Of a DNA stretch of 64,000 nt, positions 27,993 through 37,020 are shown piece after piece. The number at the start of each line of letters is the position of its first letter. The first letter of the stretch is position 1. Source of the DNA: Bacillota bacterium (GTDB lineage: Bacteria > Bacillota > Clostridia > Acetivibrionales > JAMNXU01); the NCBI GenBank assembly GCA_023623175.1, contig JAMNXU010000021.1, positions 194,912 to 258,911 on the forward strand, written 5' to 3'. The translations under genes were made by a program, and so were the position numbers. The notes beneath the pieces were generated by a model. The model did no database searches and was not told the origin of the DNA. It saw only the letters and a program-made list of their open reading frames with translations.

Positions 27993-28784
27993 CTATCTCC
28001 CCGTGAGCTTTTGCCATGCATCTATAAAATCGCTTCCCTCAACTTCAAAGGTGCGGCCGTCTATTATCCTCAGCCAGGGCTTGTTTGCCGGCGACGGCAG
28101 GCTGTTTCTTGAAACCAGCTCGAGCCTCAGAGTAACGGGTCCGGGCACTTTGAACGGCTTAATCTCCCTGAACTTTTTCACCGCTTCCGCGGCGCTCTTT
28201 CTTATCAGTTCATGGGCCTTTTCCCTCGGTAAAAGTTCACCGCCGTACAGCGACAGCCCCTTTTTTACCTGGGCCTTGACTATGCCCGGCACAAGTTCTT
28301 CGGCTTCCGCGCAGGTTTTGTCATCGCCGGAAACCATAACGACGGGTTTGTCATAAAATCCGGCAATGGCCGCATCAATGGCAAACTCGCCCGACAGTTT
28401 CCCGTTGATCCAGAAATTTTGCCAGCTTTCGGGACTCATGGTGTGCTCAAGTATTCCTTCGCGCGTCCCGGCCATGGAGTGGTATCCGAGCAGGATAACG
28501 CAATCGCAGTCCCAGACGCCGGGCATCCTGTGGGATCCGCTGTTGCCCTGGATATACCGGGCGTGGGGCGAAAGTTCGTGCCACAGCATGTTACGTCCCA
28601 TATAATGGGCATCCCTTACGATTATTTCGGTGGCTCCTCCCTCAATACATCCTTCCACGCAGGCATTGGTATCCTCGGTCATGTATCTGCGTCCTTCCTG
28701 GTAATCGGGGAATGAAGGTATCACCTGCTCCGACGCGACAATACCGCTGCAACCTTCCATGTCAACCATGATAAAGACTTTCAT
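27993..28784 (-). CDS. M55 family D-aminopeptidase (DppA-like)
   Basis: A 263-residue protein starting at ATG 28784 behind GGGAGG; the frame upstream to 28904 is not coding. The DMEG metal motif at the N-terminus, the Zn-ligand His in VRDAHYMGRNM and the GYHSMAGT motif match the self-compartmentalising DppA peptidase, which releases D-amino acids from D-Ala-containing peptides. A second family member lies at 59013. Its stop lies 88 bases from the heparinase-like gene downstream. A role in peptidoglycan peptide recycling is inferred. Confidence 0.9.
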   Translation of the reverse strand: MKVFIMVDMEGCSGIVASEQVIPSFPDYQEGRRYMTEDTNACVEGCIEGGATEIIVRDAHYMGRNMLWHELSPHARYIQGNSGSHRMPGVWDCDCVILLGYHSMAGTREGILEHTMSPESWQNFWINGKLSGEFAIDAAIAGFYDKPVVMVSGDDKTCAEAEELVPGIVKAQVKKGLSLYGGELLPREKAHELIRKSAAEAVKKFREIKPFKVPGPVTLRLELVSRNSLPSPANKPWLRIIDGRTFEVEGSDFIDAWQKLTGR

Positions 28785-28812
28785 TCTGTACAATCCTCCC
28801 GTCAGTTGTTTT

Positions 28813-29400
28813 TTATTCAAATTCATCAAGGGAAAGGGAAAAGCTCGGAAGGAAATTCTCGATGAAATATTTAACCTCGGGCCTGTCAATGGCCTTAATG
28901 TCATTGAAAATTGCCTTTCCCGCCTTCTTGAATTCGGTGTTGCCCGCCTTGATTTCCTCCAGGCACTTTATATAGGCGGACAGGCGGTCTGCTGCCTTGA
29001 TGAGCTGTTTTACTTCGGCATCATTCTCATAAAACAGAATCTCCCGAAAATCGCTTTCAAGCTCCTTCGGCAGCATTGAGAGCAGTTTTTCCTTCGAAAC
29101 TTCCTCCACATCCTTGTAGGCCTTGCTTATATCAGGATTGAAATATTTGATGGGCGCGGGCATATCACCCGTAATGGTCTCGTTGCTGTCATGATACATG
29201 GCAATGACGGCAACCCTGTCCGCATTGAAATTCCCGCCGAAAAGCCTGTTGGCCGTGACGGCAAGGGCGTGGGCTATCATGGCTACCTGCAGGCTGTGTT
29301 CCTGTATGTTTTCCAGCTGCGTATTGCGCATTAGTCCCCACCGGTTTATATACTTCATTCTGGACAGAAACGCAAAGAAATGGTATTTCTTATTGCTCAT
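28813..29400 (-). CDS. HD-domain 5'-deoxynucleotidase (YfbR-like)
   Basis: A 195-residue protein with an N-terminal RWGLMRNTQLENIQEHSLQV segment and metal motif MYHDSNETITGDMPAPIK, characteristic of YfbR/YGL101W-type HD phosphohydrolases that dephosphorylate deoxyribonucleoside 5'-monophosphates. It starts at ATG 29400 with only a moderate GGTGA site. It lies 28 bases upstream of the M55 peptidase and could be cotranscribed with it, though the functions are unrelated. Confidence 0.9.
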   Translation of the reverse strand: MSNKKYHFFAFLSRMKYINRWGLMRNTQLENIQEHSLQVAMIAHALAVTANRLFGGNFNADRVAVIAMYHDSNETITGDMPAPIKYFNPDISKAYKDVEEVSKEKLLSMLPKELESDFREILFYENDAEVKQLIKAADRLSAYIKCLEEIKAGNTEFKKAGKAIFNDIKAIDRPEVKYFIENFLPSFSLSLDEFE

Positions 29401-29460
29401 AGAAATTCACCGGCTGTTTTTAAGTCAAGTATACCATATTTTAAATTGACGCAGAGCCAT

Positions 29461-29500
29461 AAAAAAAAAGGCTGTATTCGGCCTGAACCAAAAACAGCCT
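29461..29500 (-). terminator. Terminator of macro-domain gene
   Basis: AGGCTGT (minus strand, 29500-29494) pairs with ACAGCCT (29475-29469) and is followed by eight T residues. The stem includes two bases of the stop codon of the macro-domain gene. Confidence 0.88.
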
Positions 29501-30017
29501 ATATCTCATTCAGTTCCGCATATGCGTTGGAATACGCATCATAGGTTGCGCTGTCATAGCAGACAATAAACACTTTTTCTATGGAAGTTTCCGCTTCGAG
29601 AAAAAGCTGGATTTCCTTGATTGCTATCCTGGCAGCTCTTTTTACAGGGAAGTTGTATGCCCCTGTGCTTATGGACGGAAATGCGACGGTTTTTAAACCT
29701 TTGTCCGCGGCCAGCCTGAGGCAGTTCCTGTAACACGATGCCAGGAGCGCGTCTTCATCATATTCCCCGCCTCTCCATACAGGTCCAACCGTATGAATAA
29801 CATATTTTGCAGGCAGATTGTACCCCGAGGTCAGCTTTGCTTCCCCGGTTTCACAGCCGTTGAGTTTTCTGCATTCCTCAAGCAACCCGGGACCAGCAGC
29901 TTTGTGTATTGCACCGTCCACGCCTCCGCCGCCCAGCAGCGTCTTATTGGCGGCATTGACTATTGCATCCACTGCAAGCTTTGTAATATCCCCCTCTATG
30001 ATAACTAGCCGTCCCAA
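29499..30017 (-). CDS. Macro-domain protein (ADP-ribose deacylase, YmdB-like)
   Basis: A 172-residue single macro domain: [35 protein letters not shown] and the [11 protein letters not shown] phosphate loop, all matching the MacroD/YmdB subgroup that removes acetyl from O-acetyl-ADP-ribose or ADP-ribose from acidic residues. I start at TTG 30017, seven bases after GGGAGT; the frame to 30032 lacks a site. It stands as a single-gene unit with its own terminator. Confidence 0.93.
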   Translation of the reverse strand: MGRLVIIEGDITKLAVDAIVNAANKTLLGGGGVDGAIHKAAGPGLLEECRKLNGCETGEAKLTSGYNLPAKYVIHTVGPVWRGGEYDEDALLASCYRNCLRLAADKGLKTVAFPSISTGAYNFPVKRAARIAIKEIQLFLEAETSIEKVFIVCYDSATYDAYSNAYAELNEI

Positions 30018-30232
30018 AGTGATCACTCCCAATTTTACGTATCTGTTTTATTATAACGTCAAGCTGAATCGCTTTCAATATAAAGCTTACAAGTATTTTG
30101 GGCATTTCTTGTACTTTTTGATAAAACTGAACCGGCAACGAAACAATCTTAAAACAGCTGATAAATACGCCAAATCAGGAGTGCCTGCCCGGATCGCCGG
30201 AAAGCCCGCCAATTCGCGGGAATTTTGCAAGC

Positions 30233-30248
30233 GCGCGATTAATCGCGC
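30233..30248. repeat. 16-bp perfect palindrome
   Basis: GCGCGATTAATCGCGC lies 17 bases beyond the stop of the acetamidase gene, next to a second inverted repeat CCCGC-N6-GCGGG near 30205. There is no T tract, so its role as a terminator is doubtful; it could be a protein-binding site. Confidence 0.45.
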
Positions 30249-30265
30249 ACTTAATTGCGACTAAT

Positions 30266-31162
30266 TTATTTGCGCTTCACAAGCTCAATACATTTCCTGG
30301 GCACTTCTATTCTCACCGTCTTTTGAGGATTTACCAACTGGCATATTTTTACATCTCCGTACAGTGCTATGAGCACGGCAGCTTCATCCCATGTCAGTCC
30401 TTCGGCTTTGGCCAGGTAATCTCCCATGTCCCGGACTGCCATATAGGATATTTCTTCAATGTCATAACCGGCAGCAATGCACGCGATCCTTTCATCGTCG
30501 AAAACAACCGGCCTTCTCAGGCTTATATCCTTTCTTACGCTGACCGTCACATCAATATCAGCCTTTATTTCAATACCCTGGCCGAACACTTCGCCGTCCC
30601 CCATGGCCGCATGGACATCGCCCATCGCAAGGAGGCCGCCTTCCACGAATACCGGGAACAACACCGTGGAACCCTTTTTTATATTGGCGGAGTCCATGTT
30701 GCCACCGTGGTCCCCGGCTTCCTGGGTGAACATGCCCTGCTCCGGCGCGGTTCCTATGACGCCAATCATCGGGCAGGTCGGCAGCCATATTCCCTTGAAC
30801 AGGACCTTGCCGTCCCGGTATTCAAATTCGGTGAAAACCGGCTCCGACTTGCTTTTTTCATAGGAGACAAAGGACTCCCTTATGTTCAGATACCCGGTGC
30901 CGAACGGCATAATGTCGTTTATTTCAACCTGCAATACATCCCCGGGCTCAGCCCCGTGGACATAAACAGGTCCCGTTGCGGGATTTACACGGGACATCCG
31001 TATATGGGCCGGTTCGTCAGGATCATATTTCCTGTGGATGTCCCCTTCCAGGGCATCCCATGCTTCAAACACAAGCCTTGTTCCCGAGTCAACCCTGATG
31101 CACGGCTCGTTTTCGCGCGCCATTTTATGCACATGATTGTCCCTTGTTATGCGAAGCATCAT
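30266..31162 (-). CDS. Acetamidase/formamidase family protein
   Basis: A 298-residue protein matching FmdA/AmdA (PF03069) end to end: VHGAEPGDVLQVEI, the HGGNMD motif, GDVHAAMGDGEVFG and the C-terminal LYGDVKICQLVNP. Family members hydrolyse formamide, acetamide or related small amides in the cytoplasm. ATG 31162 overlaps the upstream gene's stop in an ATGA arrangement, with AAGGAG upstream, so it is translationally coupled to the FG-GAP protein. That partner is unusual for this family. Confidence 0.92.
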   Translation of the reverse strand: MMLRITRDNHVHKMARENEPCIRVDSGTRLVFEAWDALEGDIHRKYDPDEPAHIRMSRVNPATGPVYVHGAEPGDVLQVEINDIMPFGTGYLNIRESFVSYEKSKSEPVFTEFEYRDGKVLFKGIWLPTCPMIGVIGTAPEQGMFTQEAGDHGGNMDSANIKKGSTVLFPVFVEGGLLAMGDVHAAMGDGEVFGQGIEIKADIDVTVSVRKDISLRRPVVFDDERIACIAAGYDIEEISYMAVRDMGDYLAKAEGLTWDEAAVLIALYGDVKICQLVNPQKTVRIEVPRKCIELVKRK

Positions 31163-33147
31163 AAATGCTCCTTTCTGAAAGAGTATTCGCCCCTGTAATT
31201 GGAGAAGTTGTAATGGGCGTATTTTATCGGCACATAATCAACTTTCTTCGGATTGTCCTCCTGGGTATAAATGTACATTCGTTTTTGGTCCCAAACCAGG
31301 ATCTCCTCGCGCTCGTCGCCCATTAGATCAACGGCGTCGCAGCAGAGCTCGGGATGACCGTCATCGGGGAACACGACGACCCTGTCGCCGTATCCGTCAA
31401 CAAGCCCTCCGAATTTCCGGCTGGCGGAGTAGAGCATCAGTTCGCGCCCGTCGCCGGTCCAGTTGACAGGACAAATCACGTTTCCGTTGGCGCCGGGCTC
31501 ACAGTGGTAAATCCGGTTGCCCTTGCAATCATAGAATGCAATTATTCCCGTGTTGCCCCAGAATGTTGTCACGGCTATCTCAAGGCCCGGTATGTCAGGG
31601 CGGTAATCAGCCACGCTGACTCTCTGGGCATGGCCAAGGTGATCCTGGACAAGGATCTTCCCGTCCTGGTCCACGAGCAGGAAACCATCCTCTCCGCTGG
31701 CCAGGGCTATTAAGTACTTGTCATTGTCGGGATCAAACCTGCCGATAACTATTTCGTCCACATGGCAGACCATGTTGGGCAGCTCCCAGATCAGCTCTCC
31801 GTTGCTGTCAAGAAGCGTATGTCCTACCATCAGCTCATCTTTCCCGTCCCCGTTTATATCGAAGCTCATGGGGAAATGACCGGTGTTTACATGCCTGTGC
31901 CATTTAAAGTTGAGCTTCGAATCGTAAACCCATATATTGTTGTACCTGTCCTTGATAAGGATATCGGAAGGCCTGTCGTTGCCCGAGAAATTGCATATCC
32001 TTATTGAGTCTCCGATTATTCTTTCAAGGTAAACATTCTGATAAATCTTATATTTCTCATGATAAATACTCTTCGGCGTATGGGTCCAATACTTGGTCCT
32101 GCCGGTCCTTCCGTCGGCCACGATTATTTTGAAATCCTTGCAGTATATAACTTCATTAAATCCGTCGCCGTCGATGTCATAAATCTGTACCGCTACATCG
32201 GCCGTCAGTATTTCATTTTCGGGATTCGGCTCGCCTATTTGCCAAAGCACGTTGCCGTCGAGGTCCACGGCCGTTATGCAGCTTATCATGGCTTCATCAT
32301 GGGTATTGAGAAGCGGCAGGTACTGTACAAACAGAAAATCCATCTTTCCGTTTCCCGTCAGATCCCCGTAACGGAAACTCCTGGCCGCACCGAAATCCTT
32401 GAGGTCGAGAATCTTCCAAAGCCTTGGCTGCGGGTATTCAGCCCTCTTGCGCATGATCCTTTCAGCTTCTGCCTTTTTTTCCTTTTGTGCGGCCAGAAAT
32501 TTCTCCTGTTCCATGTCGAGGACAAAATCCGTGAAACGGGCAGGAGTCGATGAAGCAATTCCTACCTTGCCGCGTTTGTAGGAATCGTCGCAGGCATCAA
32601 AAACTTTCCGGCCATCTATGTAACACGTGAATTTGTTGCCTTCAACCGCGACTTTCAAAGTATAGAAAGTATCGCAGTCCAGTTCCATTTCCTTTTCTGC
32701 CAGCACATCGAGACTGTCTTCGCACTTCTTATACAGAACGGCCCTGCTTGCCTCTGCCAGTGAAAAGAAATAGAAGTGGCGGCTGTCAGAATATCTGAAA
32801 GCCAACCCGGCATTATTTTTGCCGGTCAGAAGCCAGAGGCGGCAGGAAACTTCATAATCGGTCCACTCGTTTTCCCCTGTCACGAGCATTGCCATGGCTG
32901 CATCGGGAGAAATAAGCTGCTCACATTCAAGATCGTGCTCCCCTTCTCTCTCCTTTATCATCCAGCATCGCTTGTCATAGGTTCTGTTGAACCAGCCCCA
33001 TCCCGTATCCTTGTTGGGCTCGTACCAGATGCCCGTATAACCTTCCGGCGGCATGAAATGATATTCCCCGATCGCCGTCATGTCAGTCGGGAAATAACCC
33101 GGTTTAAAAGACTTAAAATTCTCTTCAATCAATCTTACCAAGGCCAT
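31159..33147 (-). CDS. LamG/DUF1080-like plus FG-GAP repeat protein
   Basis: A 662-residue protein starting at ATG behind GGGAGGG. Residues about 60-215 resemble a concanavalin-like jelly roll (YEVSCRLWLLTGKNNAGLAF, RHFYFFSL, FTCYIDGRKVF). The rest is a FG-GAP/VCBS-type propeller with calcium-binding-like repeats such as YDIDGDGFNEVIY and FDINGDGKDELMVG. There is no signal peptide, although such folds are usually extracellular. It overlaps the acetamidase start by four bases. Function is unknown; binding or lysis of a carbohydrate is one possibility. Confidence 0.8.
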   Translation of the reverse strand: MALVRLIEENFKSFKPGYFPTDMTAIGEYHFMPPEGYTGIWYEPNKDTGWGWFNRTYDKRCWMIKEREGEHDLECEQLISPDAAMAMLVTGENEWTDYEVSCRLWLLTGKNNAGLAFRYSDSRHFYFFSLAEASRAVLYKKCEDSLDVLAEKEMELDCDTFYTLKVAVEGNKFTCYIDGRKVFDACDDSYKRGKVGIASSTPARFTDFVLDMEQEKFLAAQKEKKAEAERIMRKRAEYPQPRLWKILDLKDFGAARSFRYGDLTGNGKMDFLFVQYLPLLNTHDEAMISCITAVDLDGNVLWQIGEPNPENEILTADVAVQIYDIDGDGFNEVIYCKDFKIIVADGRTGRTKYWTHTPKSIYHEKYKIYQNVYLERIIGDSIRICNFSGNDRPSDILIKDRYNNIWVYDSKLNFKWHRHVNTGHFPMSFDINGDGKDELMVGHTLLDSNGELIWELPNMVCHVDEIVIGRFDPDNDKYLIALASGEDGFLLVDQDGKILVQDHLGHAQRVSVADYRPDIPGLEIAVTTFWGNTGIIAFYDCKGNRIYHCEPGANGNVICPVNWTGDGRELMLYSASRKFGGLVDGYGDRVVVFPDDGHPELCCDAVDLMGDEREEILVWDQKRMYIYTQEDNPKKVDYVPIKYAHYNFSNYRGEYSFRKEHL

Positions 33148-33285
33148 ACTCCGTCCCTCCCGCGAAACATCATTTAAAATTACATCCGGATTTACTGCTG
33201 AAAAATGTGCTTTTTCTTAAATAATATATCTTTTTCAAAATTATTACTATACATAATTGCTTATTTAAGCGTCGGATTTAACTCA

Positions 33286-33420
33286 GGGACACGGGGACGG
33301 TTCTCCTGTCCCACATCGGGACATGGGGACGCGGGACACGGGGACGGTTCCGGGACACGGGGACGGTTCTCGTGTCCCATAATGAGACAAAGAGGGCAGG
33401 ACATGGGGAGGTTCTGCGTC
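33286..33420. repeat. GGGACACGGGGACGGTTC hairpin repeat cluster
   Basis: GGGACACGGGGACGGTTC occurs at 33286, 33333 and 33352, with related GGGACATGGGGACG at 33318 and GGACATGGGGAGGTTC near 33399. The copy at 33352-33378 is a perfect hairpin: GGGACACG pairs with CGTGTCCC. This resembles the G-rich REP-like repeats scattered in many Firmicutes genomes, often near REP-associated transposases; none is encoded here. Base composition differs sharply from the flanks. Confidence 0.8.
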
Positions 33421-33434
33421 TTACACTGCAACGA

Positions 33435-33580
33435 CTTGTCCCAGCACACAATAAATATGAAGAATAGCAATACTGGAAACAGTTGTGTCCCGCTCGCAAT
33501 GTATGTTAAGAATAGCAGAACGGGGGGCGGCTGTCCTGTGCCCACAATGAATGTGAAGAATAGGAAACAGAACCGTCCCC
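33435..33580. repeat. Three imperfect tandem repeats, 48-bp period
   Basis: AGAATAG recurs at 33461, 33509 and 33557, exactly 48 bases apart, each preceded by a TGTCC-like block and a CAAT(G)-rich segment. The third copy ends in GAACCGTCCCC, the reverse complement of the adjoining GGGGACGGTTC element, so the two repeat families appear to form one composite unit. Confidence 0.7.
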
Positions 33581-33593
33581 CGTCCTGCCCGGG

Positions 33594-33638
33594 AAAAAAC
33601 CGGCTGCCGATTGGAATAAATCCATAACCGGCAGCCGG
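33594..33638 (-). terminator. Terminator of MerR gene
   Basis: CCGGCTGCC (minus strand, 33638-33630) pairs with GGCAGCCGG (33608-33600) and is followed by six T residues. It lies 32 bases beyond the MerR stop and borders the repeat cluster. Confidence 0.85.
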
Positions 33639-33669
33639 TATCCTTCTCAAACTACAGAATTTACCTGCG

Positions 33670-34434
33670 CTACTTGTTCATTCCGGTGTAAATGTGCACT
33701 GCGTCCCTCAAAAATTTCGCAAGGCCGGGCTGTACCCTGACATAGTATGCAGTGAACCTTTCATCATCCACGTACATTTGGGCAACTCCCGCATGGGCTT
33801 CCTTCGAATAGCTGTCCCAAAAGAAGCACAGCCACTGGCGGTGCAGGTCGGCAGCTTTCTGGGCCAGTTCTCCCGCCGGATCCCCGGTTTTGAAAGCCTC
33901 TTTCAGCGTTTCAAACATTTCCGATTGAATTTTTTCGGCGGCTTCATACTGTTCCTGCGTCATATTCATAAGTTTCCTGTTGGATTTTTCAACGGCCTCA
34001 TCGCCGTATTTTTCCCTTGCTTCCCTGCCGTACTTTTTCTCGTTTTCTTCAATAAGCTTCTTTTTAAAACCTTCGAATTTTTCTTTATCAGTCATTACAA
34101 TCCTCCCTTCCGATGCCTTGATCGTCTTTTCAACAGTCGAAATAAGCACATCCAGCTGTCTTCTTTTTTCGAGAAGCTTCTCCCGGTGTTCCCTCAGTGC
34201 AGCGATACCGTCATAGTCATCGGAGAGCATGATTTCCCTGATGACATCAAGGCTCACGCCAAGTTCCCTGTAAAAAAGGATCTGCTGCAGCCTGTCCACC
34301 TCCGCGGGCCCGTAAATGCGGTATCCCGATGAATTGACTCTTGCCGGCTTTAGAATCCCTATTTCATCGTAATACCGGATTGTCCTGGAGCTAACTCCTG
34401 CCAGTCTCGCAAGCGCCTGAACTGTATACTCCAT
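33670..34434 (-). CDS. MerR family regulator with TipAS domain
   Basis: A 254-residue protein: an N-terminal MerR winged helix (YTVQALARLAGVSSRTIRYY) and coiled-coil linker, then a TipAS antibiotic-recognition domain with QEQYEAAEKIQSEMFETL and WLCFFWDSYSKEAHAGVAQM. TipA-like proteins bind thiopeptides or other hydrophobic compounds and activate transcription. I start at ATG 34434, ten bases after GGAGG. No obvious efflux target gene is adjacent. The 200-base AT-rich upstream gap has AAATCAA-type short repeats. Confidence 0.93.
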   Translation of the reverse strand: MEYTVQALARLAGVSSRTIRYYDEIGILKPARVNSSGYRIYGPAEVDRLQQILFYRELGVSLDVIREIMLSDDYDGIAALREHREKLLEKRRQLDVLISTVEKTIKASEGRIVMTDKEKFEGFKKKLIEENEKKYGREAREKYGDEAVEKSNRKLMNMTQEQYEAAEKIQSEMFETLKEAFKTGDPAGELAQKAADLHRQWLCFFWDSYSKEAHAGVAQMYVDDERFTAYYVRVQPGLAKFLRDAVHIYTGMNK

Positions 34435-34637
34435 CTTTTCTCTGCCTCCTGACAAACCGAGTATAAACCTTTGCGTAACGTTAATGTCAACAGGGAAACA
34501 AAAAAATTTTTAAAATTACTAAATCAAATAAAATCATCAAAAATCAATTGCAAAATCAATACAAAATCAAAACTTCGCTTTAACCAAACTTCAAGAAATA
34601 TTTAATTAAATTGTATAATCAAAATCCGATGGCTTTA

Positions 34638-36185
34638 TTAAAACTTCGTTTTTTCCCTGAAATAATCTATGGATGCCTGCCTGTGTTCCCTTCCCGCCGG
34701 CGGCACATTGGGCCGGTCTATCTGCCTCGCGTTTTCGTCTACGTATACGGGAGGCTTCGCCTCGAAAAGCATCCAGTTGTACAAAAGCTTCAAATGCTCA
34801 TTAACCTGTTCCGAATACCCGGGGTCACTGTACAGGTTAACCATCTCGTAGGGATCCTTTTCGAGGTCAAAAAACAGGCATTTGCTCTCATCCCTGAGAT
34901 ACAGGAGTTTATAGCGTTTTGTCCTGACCATGTATTCATCATAGAAATTGCCATAGTCAATCTCATACTTTGGATTGTCGGCAGCCCAGACATGAATTTT
35001 TATCTCTTCGCCGGGATTTATCTTCTCGTGCTTCTGGTCAAAATAATGGGCGAATACCACGTCCCTGCCGCGGCTGTTTTCAGCGAGGTCCAGGCCCTTC
35101 ATAAACGCGCCTGGTTTGCAGCCTGCCTGTTTCAATATTGTGGGGCCTATATCCAGCGTGCTCACAAGTTCTGATGAAACAGGTTTTTTGTGCATTCCGC
35201 GGGGGTACTTGATAATCAACGGCACTTTCATTAGGGGATCATACATATAATTGTTTTTGAGCAGCATATGGTGAAACCCCATGTAATCGCCGTGATCGCT
35301 CGTGTATATTATCATGGTGTTGTCATAGAGCCCCTTTTGCTCCAGGTATTGCATCATCCTGCCCACATGGTGGTCAATCTGGGATATGGTCGCATAATAA
35401 TAAGCCAGTATGCGCCTCATTTTCTTTTCCGTCAAATCCCGGTGGAAAAAATAGCCCTCATCTTTCTCAAGGTCCCTCTCAAGGCATTCATCGGTCCACC
35501 CCGGAAGCAATGAAAGGTTTTCAGGATCGTACATTGCACTCCAGGGAGCAGGGGGATCAAAGGGATGGTGAGGTTTTATAAAGCTGACCATTAGCATGTT
35601 GCCTTCCCCGTCCCAGCTTTCCAGGGCTTCCATAGCGCGGTCGGCTATCCATGTAGTGGAATGATGTTCTTCATCCAGGTTTGATTCTATGGCTCCAAAG
35701 GTGTCCCAATAATAAGACGGGGCCTTTTCCCTGTACTCATTGACCTGGTCCATAAGGTCAACCGCATCGGTCAGCTCCTTCTCCCTGAGGTACCTGTGAT
35801 AATCATCATCATGCCTGCCCGGGCCATGCTGCTCGGCGAGAAGCATTTCGTCAAATCCAATATCCATGTATGTGGGAGTCAAATGCATTTTCCCAATGGC
35901 TTTTGTCCTGTATCCCGCCTGCCTGAGAATTTTGGGGAATGTCGGCAGCTCCGGGGGTATGGTGGAATGGTTTGTCCAGCCAAGGTGCTGGTGAACATAA
36001 AGCCCCGTAAACATGGAATAACGGGACGGAGTGCAAAGGGGAAACGGGCAAAAGCAATTTGTATAGCCCACCCCTTCGCTTACGAGCCTGTCGAGGTTCG
36101 GCGTCTTAATATCCCTGTTTCCGAAAGCGCCTATGCAATCAAAGCGGTGCTGGTCCGAAACGATTAACAGTATATTGGGCTTCAT
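34638..36185 (-). CDS. Type I sulfatase (arylsulfatase family)
   Basis: A 515-residue cytoplasmic sulfatase. The CTPSR motif (Cys about residue 51) is the cysteine-type signature oxidised to formylglycine by an anaerobic sulfatase-maturating enzyme; no such enzyme is encoded in this window. Metal ligands are visible in IVSDQHR and YTSDHGDYMG. There is no signal peptide. It probably desulfates imported sugars or other sulfate esters, consistent with the nearby heparinase-like lyase. ATG 36185 follows GGGAGG. Confidence 0.93.
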   Translation of the reverse strand: MKPNILLIVSDQHRFDCIGAFGNRDIKTPNLDRLVSEGVGYTNCFCPFPLCTPSRYSMFTGLYVHQHLGWTNHSTIPPELPTFPKILRQAGYRTKAIGKMHLTPTYMDIGFDEMLLAEQHGPGRHDDDYHRYLREKELTDAVDLMDQVNEYREKAPSYYWDTFGAIESNLDEEHHSTTWIADRAMEALESWDGEGNMLMVSFIKPHHPFDPPAPWSAMYDPENLSLLPGWTDECLERDLEKDEGYFFHRDLTEKKMRRILAYYYATISQIDHHVGRMMQYLEQKGLYDNTMIIYTSDHGDYMGFHHMLLKNNYMYDPLMKVPLIIKYPRGMHKKPVSSELVSTLDIGPTILKQAGCKPGAFMKGLDLAENSRGRDVVFAHYFDQKHEKINPGEEIKIHVWAADNPKYEIDYGNFYDEYMVRTKRYKLLYLRDESKCLFFDLEKDPYEMVNLYSDPGYSEQVNEHLKLLYNWMLFEAKPPVYVDENARQIDRPNVPPAGREHRQASIDYFREKTKF

Positions 36186-36345
36186 ATTAACCTCCCTGGA
36201 AACATGATTATTAGGTTATTGCACAACAGGTTCAGGCATTCCAGTCAATAAAATCAAACTCTGAATATCGCCCGGTTTTATTTAAAATCATGCCCTGGCT
36301 TCTGTGCCCGGGTAATATTCGGACGCAATCCAGGTAACCTTGCGA

Positions 36346-37020
36346 TTATTTTGAACTTTCAACCAGGCACAAAAAATCATAAATCGGCTTCAGCATCCTG
36401 TAGTCCCTTTTCAATACCTCGGGAAGCTCTTCCGAGAAGGCAAGGTCAAAATTATGCTGAACGTTTTCAAAATATATATTTTTCCTGTCCAACCACATTT
36501 TTAAGTTTTCCGGCTCGTTGGGAAACTTGCTTCTCTTGTAGCATTCGCCGCCGATAACAAATTCATTCTGCGATTCGTAACATTCCAGGGCCTTTAAAAA
36601 GGCCGGATGCCTGTCAATTATCATTTTTCTCATCTGGGCCATAGTGTCGGGCATGGCGCTGTAATATCCCACTCCGTAGCTCGAACCATGCTGGTTGATT
36701 TCAAACCAGTAACACGGCGAAACGGACATTTTTGATTTATCCCTCAAAAACACTATCCAGGCATTGTCCCTGTAAAGGCTCTTATCCCTGGTAAACCGCG
36801 TATCCCTGCGCACCCTGGATATTATTTTCGACGGATTTGTTATAAAGCCGCCGTCGATCTCCCGCATTGCCGGCGCCAACTCCGTGACAAGCTCCACAAA
36901 AGGTTCGTACACATATTTTCGGTATTCGTCCCTGTGCTCGTCAAACCATTGCTTGCTGTCATGCAATTTATTCTCGCACAAAAACCTCAAAGCTTCTGGA
37001 GAAAATCCTTTGAAACCCAT
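36346..37020 (-). CDS. DUF2461 family protein
   Basis: A 224-residue protein matching DUF2461 (TIGR02453) throughout: an SKQWFDEHRDEYRKYVYEPF start, ISRVRRDTRFTRDKSLYRDN in the middle and a YKRSKFP segment. The family's biochemical role is not established. It starts at ATG behind GGAGG, 66 bases downstream of a truncated radical-SAM frame on the same strand, and may have been brought next to it by a deletion. Confidence 0.9.
   Translation of the reverse strand: MGFKGFSPEALRFLCENKLHDSKQWFDEHRDEYRKYVYEPFVELVTELAPAMREIDGGFITNPSKIISRVRRDTRFTRDKSLYRDNAWIVFLRDKSKMSVSPCYWFEINQHGSSYGVGYYSAMPDTMAQMRKMIIDRHPAFLKALECYESQNEFVIGGECYKRSKFPNEPENLKMWLDRKNIYFENVQHNFDLAFSEELPEVLKRDYRMLKPIYDFLCLVESSK

Noticed and set aside
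30323-31198. 291-codon antisense frame over the acetamidase gene
   Set aside because: Mirror of the acetamidase coding sequence; residues rich in His, Arg and Tyr without domain pattern.
33435-33580. Possible CRISPR array (regularly spaced repeats)
   Set aside because: Only three degenerate units with similar, not unique, intervening sequence; no cas genes in the window.
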